A stretch of 9,110 nt of DNA from Methanobrevibacter sp. GTDB lineage: Archaea > Methanobacteriota > Methanobacteria > Methanobacteriales > Methanobacteriaceae. Shown one piece after another: positions 1 to 5,316 of the stretch. Within the stretch, counting starts at the first letter, position 1; the number at the start of each line of letters is the position of its first letter. The stretch covers positions 1-9,110 of the forward strand of contig WRMT01000107.1 of the NCBI GenBank assembly GCA_009777005.1. Direction: 5' to 3'. The notes under the pieces are model-generated. The model saw only the letters and a program-made list of their open reading frames with translations, searched no databases and was not told the DNA's origin. Made by a program: the position numbers and the translations under genes.

Positions 1-245
1 GGATTAGTTTTATCCCAGTCCCATTTATCATAGATATAAAGACCTTCAAATAATTTTTTATTTCCCTTAAATAACTCTTCCATCGTGCTAACAAGCAGTG
101 ATTTGCCAAATCTTCGTGGTCTAGATAAAAAATATGATTCTCCATTGTTTATCATTTCATGAAGTTTTTGTGTTTTATCCACATAAACATAATCTCCATC
201 TATTATTTTAGAGAAAGTTGAAACACCAATAGCTAATTTTTTCAT
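1..245 (-). CDS. AAA-ATPase-like protein (PF09820 / PD-(D/E)XK family), N-terminal part only
   Basis: The first 81 codons of a minus-strand gene, cut by the left edge of the window. The start is the ATG at 243-245, preceded by a purine-rich AGAGGGA Shine-Dalgarno sequence seven bases away. The product begins MKKLAIGVSTFSKI, then has a YVDKT segment around residue 21 and a LSRPRRFGKSLLVSTMEELF stretch around residues 43-62, then GNKKLFEGLYIYDKW. YVDKT, followed by RPRRFGKS as the Walker A-like loop, is the hallmark of the AAA-ATPase-like domain family PF09820, whose full members have a C-terminal PD-(D/E)XK nuclease-like domain and are usually about 500-570 residues. That family is strongly expanded in methanogens and gut bacteria and its role is not settled; links to mobile DNA or defence are conjecture. 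The C-terminal part cannot be judged here. Confidence 0.88.
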   Translation of the reverse strand, partial: MKKLAIGVSTFSKIIDGDYVYVDKTQKLHEMINNGESYFLSRPRRFGKSLLVSTMEELFKGNKKLFEGLYIYDKWDWDKTN

Positions 246-328
246 CACAAATCCCTCTTTTTCACTAATTTTTTATTATTCTATCTAAAATGATGATTTT
301 AATCAAACTTTGTTTTTTTATTATACTT

Positions 329-341
329 CTATAAATAAAAT
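329..341 (-). promoter_or_regulatory. Possible TATA box for the AAA-ATPase-like gene
   Basis: On the minus strand this reads TTTTATTTATAG, an archaeal TATA-like element. A start about 25 bases downstream would give a leader of roughly 60 bases carrying the AGAGGGA ribosome site. In DNA this rich in A+T such boxes also arise by chance. Confidence 0.35.
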
Positions 342-377
342 ATTAAAGCTATTACTATTAACTTTTTTTTCAAAAGC

Positions 378-480
378 TTATAAATTTTTTCAATAGCTAA
401 AATCTGTTCTTTTCAATTTTTTAGTTTGTTTGCACATACAAAGGCAAAAATAGCTACTATTGCTACAAAAAAAAGTATGC
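378..480 (-). pseudogene. Decayed copy of the 3' end of the MFS transporter gene
   Basis: About 100 bases here align, in the same orientation, with the last 34 codons of the intact MFS gene at 1761-3152. The similarity begins a few bases beyond the stop codon (shared AAGCTTATAAATTTT) and is near 90 percent by eye. Read on the minus strand it gives FVAIVAIFAFVCANKLKN, then a TGA stop where the intact gene has Arg, then KEQILAIE. A one-base deletion in the T-run alters the last codons. Upstream of about 481 the similarity ends and the 121-bp insertion starts 38 bases further on. The copy lacks all but the last membrane helix and has a premature stop, so it is a gene relic and not functional. 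It could come from a duplicated neighbour gene whose remainder was lost, or from recombination that brought in the accessory DNA between the two copies. Confidence 0.85.
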
Positions 481-510
481 TATGCTAAAATTTTAACCGT
501 GAGTGAGAAC

Positions 511-518
511 TTATGTGT
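511..518. repeat. Left target-site duplication TTATGTGT
   Basis: The 8-base sequence TTATGTGT lies directly outside the left inverted repeat of the 121-bp element and is repeated exactly at 640-647 outside the right one. A perfect 8-base duplication is the footprint of transposition. Confidence 0.9.
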
Positions 519-541
519 GGCACTGCCAAATTTCACTGGTT
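519..541 (+). repeat. Left terminal inverted repeat of the 121-bp element
   Basis: 23 bases beginning GGCACTGCCAAATTTC and ending ACTGGTT. It matches the reverse complement of 617-639 at 20 of 23 positions, with differences at positions 13, 15 and 16 of the repeat. Confidence 0.9.
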
Positions 542-616
542 TCGGGCATTAGACTTTTGTGAAAAAATCGTTAAGTTTACTCTAACTTACAATTTACAGA
601 TCTTTTGAATTGTTCC

Positions 617-639
617 AACCAGTTGATTTTGGCAGTGCC
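617..639 (-). repeat. Right terminal inverted repeat of the 121-bp element
   Basis: Read on the minus strand it begins GGCACTGCCAAAATCA and ends ACTGGTT, pairing with 519-541. The minus-strand frame running inwards from this end stops after about 20 codons and resembles no protein I recognise. Confidence 0.9.
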
Positions 640-647
640 TTATGTGT
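640..647. repeat. Right target-site duplication TTATGTGT
   Basis: Exact copy of 511-518, directly next to the right inverted repeat. Removing the element and one copy would restore an uninterrupted flank reading GAGAAC-TTATGTGT-TAAGG. Confidence 0.9.
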
Positions 648-689
648 TAAGGACTAAGAAAATTTACAATGTTTTCTGGTTCAATAACA

Positions 690-697
690 TTTATATA
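690..697 (+). promoter_or_regulatory. TATA box for the 54-residue gene
   Basis: TTTATATA lies about 57 bases ahead of the ATG at 751. A transcript starting some 26 bases downstream of the box would have a leader of about 30 bases containing the strong AGGAGG site at 736-741. It lies outside the 121-bp insertion, so that insertion does not supply the promoter. Confidence 0.6.
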
Positions 698-750
698 TAG
701 AGGGAAACAATAATTTTTAATATAATAAAAAATTTAGGAGGATAAAAATT

Positions 751-915
751 ATGGCAACACCAATAGCCCCAATACCTACTTTACATGGCAAGGATGCGAA
801 TGAATTTGTGGAAAAAATGTTTGAGCCTCCTTCTGAAGAAGAAATAGCTTTTATAAAAGAAATCATAGAGATGTTTAAGGATCACGATCCATATGTTGGA
901 GAAGATGATTTTTAA
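751..915 (+). CDS. 54-residue antitoxin-like small protein
   Basis: An ATG preceded by a near-ideal AGGAGG nine bases upstream, plus a TATA box at the right distance, makes this small frame convincing. The product starts MATPIAPIPTLHGKDANEFV, then has a charged helix-rich part (EKMFEPPSEEEIAFIKEIIE) and an acidic end (GEDDF). Short archaeal and cyanobacterial proteins with a P-T-L-x-G-x-D-A-x-x-F core, as I remember them, are often annotated as antitoxins or sit just upstream of a toxin gene; no name is certain. Here no toxin follows in the same direction. Instead the gene converges with the GNAT acetyltransferase and the two coding regions share 41 bases at their 3' ends. It may be an orphan antitoxin left after loss of its partner, or may act against the convergent GNAT protein. 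The identification as a real gene is firmer than its function. Confidence 0.72.
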   Translation: MATPIAPIPTLHGKDANEFVEKMFEPPSEEEIAFIKEIIEMFKDHDPYVGEDDF

Positions 916-1432
916 ATTTATATAAATCCATAAACATAGGTACAGTCATCTTATATGCAGCTTGAGGATTCCTTTTCTGAGCTGTTTCAAATTTTTTAAA
1001 TTCTTTTTTTAATTTATCGTTACTAAAACTGTCTTTGCAATAATTTTTTTTATAAAATTTATAGCTGGATACATATGTATCGACAGTTATAAACCTAAAT
1101 CCTATTTCTTTTGATAAATTAATGCTTTTACTAATTATCCATTTGAATAAGTATGTTCCTATTCCCTTACTTTTATATGATGAAGACACTCCTAATCTTC
1201 CTATTTTTAGAGCAGGAAATTCCTTATAATTAACCTTGTTTTTAAATTTTTCTTTGTATTGATCTTCTAAATCTTTAATTTTAATTTTATCAGTAGATAA
1301 AGTGAAGAATCCTATTATTTCATCATTGTAACTAGCTAAATAGGTACTATTTAACATCCATTCTTTTTGTTTAATTGAATCTTCTTTTAAAAATTCGTTT
1401 AAATCATCATGTTCACAATCGAATGAAGTCAA
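875..1432 (-). CDS. GNAT-family N-acetyltransferase, N-terminus apparently frameshifted
   Basis: A 185-residue frame of the GNAT type that includes the TacT/AtaT-like proteins. Near the N-terminus it has SFDCEHDDLNEFLKED (residues 3-18), matching the F-x-C-x-x-x-x-L-N signature, then a YLASYNDEIIGFFTLS strand pair (31-46). IGRLGVSSSYKSKGIGTYL (77-95) contains the acetyl-CoA loop (R/Q-x-x-G-x-G form, here K-S-K-G-I-G). FITVDTYVSSYKFYKKNY (114-131) has a Tyr near 127 at the usual catalytic-acid place. The frame opens only two codons after a TGA and has just a TTG as start, with no Shine-Dalgarno sequence. Another frame directly upstream (see 1430-1490) supplies a sensible N-terminus, so one extra base near 1425-1433 may have broken the gene. 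Family members may acetylate aminoacyl-tRNA as toxins or other small substrates; the substrate here is unknown. Its 3' end overlaps the convergent 54-residue gene. Confidence 0.8.
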   Translation of the reverse strand: MTSFDCEHDDLNEFLKEDSIKQKEWMLNSTYLASYNDEIIGFFTLSTDKIKIKDLEDQYKEKFKNKVNYKEFPALKIGRLGVSSSYKSKGIGTYLFKWIISKSINLSKEIGFRFITVDTYVSSYKFYKKNYCKDSFSNDKLKKEFKKFETAQKRNPQAAYKMTVPMFMDLYKFKNHLLQHMDRDP

Positions 1433-1490
1433 GTTCTTTCAATCCCTTATGTAGTCCGATTGTGATTTTTTTGTGGTCAATAGTTGTCAT
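1430..1490 (-). pseudogene. Out-of-frame original N-terminus of the GNAT gene
   Basis: An ATG at 1488-1490 opens a minus-strand frame reading MTTIDHKKITIGLHKGL then KELD, after which it runs into a stop in the wrong frame. Skipping one base at the ACTTCATTC stretch joins it to SFDCEHDDLN of the main GNAT frame. The joined start, about 20 residues ahead of the F-x-C signature, is what GNAT proteins of this type normally have. Upstream lies TTTATAAA at about the distance of a TATA box, with no ribosome site, which would fit a leaderless message. Either the gene is a frameshift mutant, or a sequencing error is present, or translation starts at the TTG. Confidence 0.6.
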
Positions 1491-1760
1491 TATGTATTAT
1501 TTTTTTTATAAATTATTTATATGTTTTTTGTTTTGAAAATATCATTTTGTTGGTTTTTTAAACTTTTTAATTTTTTTTATTTATTAAAGCTATCTTGATG
1601 ATAATATTTTTATAAAAATCATGAACTGACTACCAGAATATTAATTTTAAATAAAATCATATCAAAAGAAATACTTGAGGACTTATAAAATTTATATAAA
1701 AGAGTTGTTGAAATATTAGAAATCTCTCACTTTTTAAAAAATTAACTCATTTTCACAAGC
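1491..1760. other. AT-rich spacer with a possible coding relic
   Basis: The stretch upstream of the GNAT gene is mostly T-runs. From about 1605 to 1745 a plus-strand frame reads HELTTRILILNKIISKEILE, DL, a TAA stop, then NLYKRVVEILEISHFLKN and a terminal TAA. The helix-like composition hints at a decayed gene, but there is no start and no recognisable family, so this is weak. The last bases carry the T-tract expected beyond the MFS gene. Confidence 0.3.
1736..1741 (-). terminator. T-tract terminator after the MFS gene
   Basis: Six consecutive T on the minus strand, 20 bases beyond the MFS stop codon. Archaeal RNA polymerase can terminate at such U-runs without a hairpin. Confidence 0.4.
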
Positions 1761-3152
1761 TTATAAATTTTGTTCAATAGCTAAAATCTGTTCTTCCCTA
1801 TTTTTTAGTTTGCTTGCACATACAAAGGCAAAAATAGCTACTATAGCTACAAAAAGGTACGCTGTCTTATAACCTAACAATATCTCTCCAAATGAAGCAA
1901 TTATAGCTCCAATTAAAGCACCACCTATAAGTTGCCCTCCACTTGCTAAAAAATTCACCAGAGCTTGTCCTGATCCTCTCTCTCCAGCTTGTGTTTCAGA
2001 TAAAATAATGTATCTTAGAGGAGAGCCAACAATAGCTATCAGCCCATAGCTAGTTAATATTTCAGAGATTATAAATAAATAAAAGTTTCCTGAAAATAAT
2101 CCCATGAGTATCAGTCCAAAAGTCGCGGAAATGGTTCCACTTATGATTATAATCTTTGAACCTATTTTATCAAGTAGTCTTCCCAGTATTGGTGCAGATA
2201 TGGTGGTGGTTATAACATATGGAATCATCATTAAACTAGCTTCTTGTGAATTTAAAAACAAAGCAACAATAGCTAAACTTGGAATAAATATTACTACTGG
2301 ATGAATTAAGCCATAGCTAAAAGATAAAGCACTAGCTAGTTTTATTTCTTTACTTTTAAATAAATGTATAGGTATTATAGGTTCTTTAACTCTTTTTTCA
2401 ATTTTTAAAATGAGTGGAATTAAAATAAAAGCTATAGCTAAAAATGGCATTACTTCTAATGAAAAAAAGCTTTCTACAAATCTTGAGGAATCTATCTGAT
2501 TTATACCATAAGCTAAACTTGACACCAAAATAGCTAATATTCCAAGCCCTAGCCAATCCATTTTGATATGGCTTTCAAAATGAGTTTTTGGAAGTAATTT
2601 CATTGATGCAAGAATTATTATTGTAGCTATTGGTAAATTTATAATAAATAACCATTGCCATCCAAAACCAAGTAATAATGCTCCAAAAAGAGGAGCACAA
2701 ATAGCTGAAATACCATAAACTGATCCAACCATTCCAAGAGCCCATCCTCTATTTTCTATTGGGAAGTAATCTCCTATAAATGCAGAAGCTACGGGATATA
2801 TTCCTCCTGCTCCTAAACCTTGTATTGCCCTTCCAACTAAGACTATTTCAAATGATGCTGAAGTTGCAATCATAAATGATCCAATTGCAAAAATAGCTAT
2901 ATCTAAGATATATAATCTACGCCGTCCATAATAATCAGATAATTTAGCCATTATTGGCAAACCAAGCATAAAAAATAGTATAAATCCCGTATACATCCAT
3001 GAAGATAATCTTGATGTGATAAAGAAGGTTTGCTCAATAGCTGGAAGTGCGGGTCCTATTATTCCAATATCCATTGAACCCATAAATGTTCCAGCTAAAA
3101 ATAAAGCTAATATTAAGTTTCTATCTTTTTTACTAAGATTATTTTTTATCAA
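1761..3152 (-). CDS. MFS drug-efflux-type transporter, DHA2 (14-helix) family
   Basis: A 463-residue inner-membrane protein with about 14 hydrophobic segments, the size and layout of proton-coupled EmrB/QacA-type exporters. Helix 1 contains MDIGIIGPALPAI (27-39), matching the D1 motif. AKLSDYYGRRRLY (69-81) is motif A in the loop between helices 2 and 3, and VGRAIQGLGAGGIYP (106-120) is the helix 4 motif. GWQWLFIINLPI (164-175) is the W-x-W-x-F-x-x-N-x-P segment typical of DHA2. The start is a TTG; a clear AGGAG lies six bases upstream (3159-3163) and no ATG occurs before residue 24, which would remove helix 1. Substrate cannot be read from sequence; export of a toxic or antimicrobial compound is the family expectation. 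Its control region contains two tandem BRE/TATA-like repeats. The last 34 codons are duplicated as a relic at 378-480. Confidence 0.9.
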   Translation of the reverse strand: MIKNNLSKKDRNLILALFLAGTFMGSMDIGIIGPALPAIEQTFFITSRLSSWMYTGFILFFMLGLPIMAKLSDYYGRRRLYILDIAIFAIGSFMIATSASFEIVLVGRAIQGLGAGGIYPVASAFIGDYFPIENRGWALGMVGSVYGISAICAPLFGALLLGFGWQWLFIINLPIATIIILASMKLLPKTHFESHIKMDWLGLGILAILVSSLAYGINQIDSSRFVESFFSLEVMPFLAIAFILIPLILKIEKRVKEPIIPIHLFKSKEIKLASALSFSYGLIHPVVIFIPSLAIVALFLNSQEASLMMIPYVITTTISAPILGRLLDKIGSKIIIISGTISATFGLILMGLFSGNFYLFIISEILTSYGLIAIVGSPLRYIILSETQAGERGSGQALVNFLASGGQLIGGALIGAIIASFGEILLGYKTAYLFVAIVAIFAFVCASKLKNREEQILAIEQNL

Positions 3153-3158
3153 TTTTTT

Positions 3159-3163
3159 CTCCT
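3159..3163 (-). promoter_or_regulatory. Shine-Dalgarno site that fixes the TTG start of the MFS gene
   Basis: AGGAG on the minus strand, six bases before the TTG at 3150-3152. It is the only good ribosome site in the region and supports the non-ATG start. Confidence 0.75.
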
Positions 3164-3217
3164 AGCGAATCTGTTTTTATTTGTGTAAATTTCATATCTT
3201 AAAAAAATAGATATATG

Positions 3218-3290
3218 ATATATATTTCTTATTTGTAATTTATTTTTCTTAATAATTATATATATTTCTCAATTATAATTTATTTTTCTC
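3218..3290 (-). promoter_or_regulatory. Tandem 33-base repeats with BRE/TATA-like cores ahead of the MFS gene
   Basis: Two copies, 3218-3250 and 3258-3290, agree at 29 of 33 positions with a period of 40 bases. On the minus strand each includes (A/G)AGAAATATATAT, which looks like a BRE followed by a TATA box. The inner copy would place transcription start near 3195, giving a leader of about 45 bases that contains the AGGAG site. The outer copy could be a second promoter or the binding site of a regulator. The rest of 3291-3418 is AT-rich with nothing recognisable. Confidence 0.5.
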
Positions 3291-3418
3291 ATTAAAACAT
3301 ACTTTTCAATGAAAATATTTAATAATAGCTAAATTTTGAGTATCAAAATTATAAAATAAAAATTATAATCAGTATTTTAAAAAAATAATTACTAAAAGGA
3401 TTATGACTCTGAATAAAT

Positions 3419-3447
3419 AAAAAAAAAAATAAAAATTATAAAAAAAA
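3419..3447 (-). terminator. Poly-T terminator of the radical SAM cluster
   Basis: Starting 15 bases after the stop of the 134-residue gene, the minus strand carries runs of 8, 5 and 11 T with few interruptions. This is a strong archaeal-type U-tract terminator and marks the end of the minus-strand cluster. Confidence 0.65.
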
Positions 3448-3462
3448 TTAATTTAAATTGGA

Positions 3463-3867
3463 TTATTCAATTTCACAAATACAAGCTTGAATTCTTTCTA
3501 ATTCTCCATCTTTAGCTATAAACACTTCTTTAACATTAAATTTCTTTATAACATCTAAAATATAAAATCCAAGAATACTTGTATCAACAATAACTTGAAT
3601 ATAATCTCTTTTATCAAATAAGGGATCTAATACATTAGCTATTTCTTCATAAATCTTTTCTGTTTCATCTTCCAAAGCTATGTCGTATTTTATCACAGGA
3701 ATCTTATTATTTAGTTGCCATAATTTTTTCACTTTTTCAGGCTTTAAAAAGATTATTTCTTTAATATCTCTTTTTCCAGTATAATTTTTAGAAATTTCAA
3801 AGCTTTTAGTAATTGTTTCATTATTAAAACTTTCATCTGTTACATTAGTAGCTAAAATTACCATCAA
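3463..3867 (-). CDS. Small alpha/beta protein of unknown function, downstream of the radical SAM gene
   Basis: I do not recognise this family. The frame opens with TTG-ATG; the ATG at 3862-3864 is preferred because GTGAT, matching the archaeal anti-Shine-Dalgarno end, lies three bases before it, giving 133 residues. The protein begins with a hydrophobic strand MVILATNVTDES, then alternates strands (KEIIFLKPEKV, KIPVIKYDIAL) with charged helices. It ends with YIQVIVDTSILGFYILDVI, then KKFNVKEVFIAKDGELERIQ and a CICEIE tail. The order strand-helix-strand-helix-strand suggests a Rossmann-like fold. There is no signal peptide or membrane helix, and only two cysteines, both at the C-terminus. It follows the radical SAM gene by 42 bases on the same strand and ends at the shared terminator, so it is probably in the same operon and may assist the modification or bind the product. 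That role is inferred from position only. Confidence 0.8.
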   Translation of the reverse strand: MMVILATNVTDESFNNETITKSFEISKNYTGKRDIKEIIFLKPEKVKKLWQLNNKIPVIKYDIALEDETEKIYEEIANVLDPLFDKRDYIQVIVDTSILGFYILDVIKKFNVKEVFIAKDGELERIQACICEIE

Positions 3868-3909
3868 ATCACTTTTTCTACTATTTAATTTCTTTCCCTA
3901 TGAGCGTGT

Positions 3910-5049
3910 TTATTGTTTTAACATTAAATCCATTACAGTAAAAGGTTTATCTTTAGCTTTTTTAACTTGTCCTCCTAACATTGGAGGAATAGCTGATTTT
4001 AAAAATTCTTTGTTTGCTCTTTGACTCACTTCTTTAAAAATCATTTTATAAGCAGTACATTGAGGATCAACAGCTTTAGAACTTCCAGTACCTACAATTG
4101 CATTATATGGACATCCTCCTCTACAGAATTTTATATAGTTACAATCTGCACAGTTTTCATCAACAAAATTTTTAAATTCCTCTAGCTTTTTCCAAGGTTC
4201 AGTTTTAATTATATCTTCCATACTTGGTCTTTCAAAAACATTACCCATTACATACTCTTCCATTCCAACAAATCTGTAACATGGATATATCTTACCATCA
4301 TGACCAATAGCTAAGGTGTCTCCCATACAATCTGCAAAGGTACACAATGTTCCTCGACGTAAGAATGTGCTTTTACAAATATGATCAAAATCTTTTATTT
4401 CGATTTTGTCTAAATCATAAAGATATTTATCTAATAAATCAATAAGTAGCTGACCATGATCTTCATCAGCTAATGCCCAAGGGTCAGCATTATCTGCTCT
4501 TAGGGAAGGTAAAGCCGCATGAAGTTTCATATTAAAACCATTTTTTATGAAAAAATCATAGATTTCATCTTTATAATCTTTGGAATATGATGTAAATGTA
4601 CAAATAAAGCTCACATTAACTCCATTTTCACTAGCTATTTTATATGATTCCATGGTTTTATCAAAATAACCTTCTCCTCTTTGATGATCATTGATTTCTT
4701 TTGGTCCATCGATACTTGTACTAATAGCTATTCCATATTCTGCAAATAGTTTAGCTAATTTTTCATCTAATAACCATAAATTACTTTGCAAGGAAAAACC
4801 AGCTTCTTTATGGGTTTCTGAATTTTTTAGTAATGGTAATGCTTTTTTATAAAAATCATATCCTGCTATTAAAGGTTCTCCTCCATGGAAAGTAAAGTGA
4901 ATATAATCATCTCTAAATCCATCTAGCCATTTAACAATTTCTTTGACTATTTTAATATCCATTACTCCAGATCCTTTCTTTGATCCCCAGCAGTAGCTAC
5001 AGTTAGAAGGACAATCTAAAGTTGGAATTATCATTATATGAAATGTCAT
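3910..5049 (-). CDS. Radical SAM/SPASM peptide-modifying enzyme, probably TIGR04083 (Mhun_1560) family
   Basis: This 379-residue cytosolic iron-sulfur enzyme has the radical SAM cysteines in CPSNCSYCW (C13, C17, C20) and the FHGGEP motif (54-59) that contacts S-adenosylmethionine. A C-terminal SPASM domain has C236, C241, C257, C300, C303, C309, C313 and C331; CADCNYIKFCRGGCPYN is its core. The cysteine spacing follows anaerobic sulfatase-maturating enzymes, which hold two auxiliary 4Fe-4S clusters. However, the Asp that follows the third SPASM cysteine there and acts as base is Tyr258 here (YPCYRF), so sulfatase maturation is unlikely. Methanogens have a related family, remembered as TIGR04083, taken to modify a peptide. 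A 53-residue Cys-rich protein is encoded 67 bases upstream and an unknown protein 42 bases downstream, consistent with one operon. Start ATG at 5047-5049 with a weak GGGA ribosome site. The reaction is unknown. Confidence 0.9.
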   Translation of the reverse strand: MTFHIMIIPTLDCPSNCSYCWGSKKGSGVMDIKIVKEIVKWLDGFRDDYIHFTFHGGEPLIAGYDFYKKALPLLKNSETHKEAGFSLQSNLWLLDEKLAKLFAEYGIAISTSIDGPKEINDHQRGEGYFDKTMESYKIASENGVNVSFICTFTSYSKDYKDEIYDFFIKNGFNMKLHAALPSLRADNADPWALADEDHGQLLIDLLDKYLYDLDKIEIKDFDHICKSTFLRRGTLCTFADCMGDTLAIGHDGKIYPCYRFVGMEEYVMGNVFERPSMEDIIKTEPWKKLEEFKNFVDENCADCNYIKFCRGGCPYNAIVGTGSSKAVDPQCTAYKMIFKEVSQRANKEFLKSAIPPMLGGQVKKAKDKPFTVMDLMLKQ

Positions 5050-5116
5050 AGTTTCCCATAATTATTTTTAGCTATTAATTAAATTACATTTCCCTTAATT
5101 ATATTTCCCTGACTTT

Positions 5117-5278
5117 TTAATCTTTATCTTCTCCTGTTTCAAAGATATGACCACATTTATCACATACAATAGCTTTTAATTCTGCATGAGCTTTTTGTTC
5201 ATCTAACATTTTCCTTTGAGCAGTTTTATCTTGAGATCCACATTTAGGACATTTAGCTAAGATTTCTTCCATTTTCAT
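5117..5278 (-). CDS. 53-residue protein with two CxxC pairs, probable modification substrate (TIGR04165-like)
   Basis: The protein starts MKMEEILAKCPKCGSQDKTA, continues with a charged helix (QRKMLDEQKAHAELKA), then IVCDKCGHIFETGE. Its four cysteines are C10, C13, C39 and C42. Two CxxCG knuckles separated by 25 residues are the plan of a zinc ribbon or rubredoxin-like metal site. From memory, methanogens carry a family of about 55-residue four-cysteine peptides (TIGR04165) encoded beside the TIGR04083 radical SAM enzyme and proposed as its target; this pair fits that description in size, cysteines and order. A plain zinc-ribbon protein is the alternative. It is the first gene of the minus-strand cluster. 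There is no ribosome site, and a TATA-like box about 30 bases ahead of the ATG suggests a leaderless message. A second in-frame ATG two codons later is possible. Confidence 0.85.
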   Translation of the reverse strand: MKMEEILAKCPKCGSQDKTAQRKMLDEQKAHAELKAIVCDKCGHIFETGEDKD

Positions 5279-5301
5279 AGTTAATATTATGTAATTTATA
5301 A

Positions 5302-5312
5302 TTTAAATATAA
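5302..5312 (-). promoter_or_regulatory. TATA box for the Cys-rich peptide / radical SAM cluster
   Basis: On the minus strand TTATATTTAAA is centred about 30 bases before the ATG at 5278. With no Shine-Dalgarno sequence in between, the spacing fits a leaderless transcript that begins at or near the start codon. Confidence 0.5.
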
Positions 5313-5316
5313 CATG

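Larger units (their letters stand above)
519..639. mobile_element. 121-bp MITE-like insertion with IS6-like ends
   Basis: The element has 23-base terminal inverted repeats at 519-541 and 617-639. They agree at 20 of 23 positions; both start GGCACTGCCAAA and end ACTGGTT when read inwards. A perfect 8-base direct duplication (TTATGTGT) flanks it. The inside, about 75 bases, has no open frame long enough for a transposase, so the element is non-autonomous: a MITE or an internally deleted insertion sequence. GGCACTG ends with 8-base duplications are typical of the IS6 family (IS26 begins GGCACTGTTGCAAA), and archaeal IS6 members have related ends. The ISM1/ISNCY group known from Methanobrevibacter also makes 8-base duplications, so the parent family is inferred, not shown. 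The perfect duplication suggests a fairly recent insertion. It sits between the MFS relic and the promoter of the 54-residue gene. Confidence 0.88.

Noticed and set aside
519..639. Intrinsic terminator hairpin formed by the inverted repeats
   Set aside because: The arms are 75 bases apart and are flanked by an exact 8-base direct duplication, which is explained by transposition and not by a terminator.
2104..2304. 66-codon plus-strand frame inside the MFS gene
   Set aside because: It lies entirely antisense to a well-supported transporter gene, has no ribosome site or promoter, and its product resembles nothing.
3910..5049. Sulfatase-maturing enzyme annotation
   Set aside because: No sulfatase gene is nearby and the catalytic Asp position is Tyr; the Cys-rich neighbour supports a peptide-modifying role instead.
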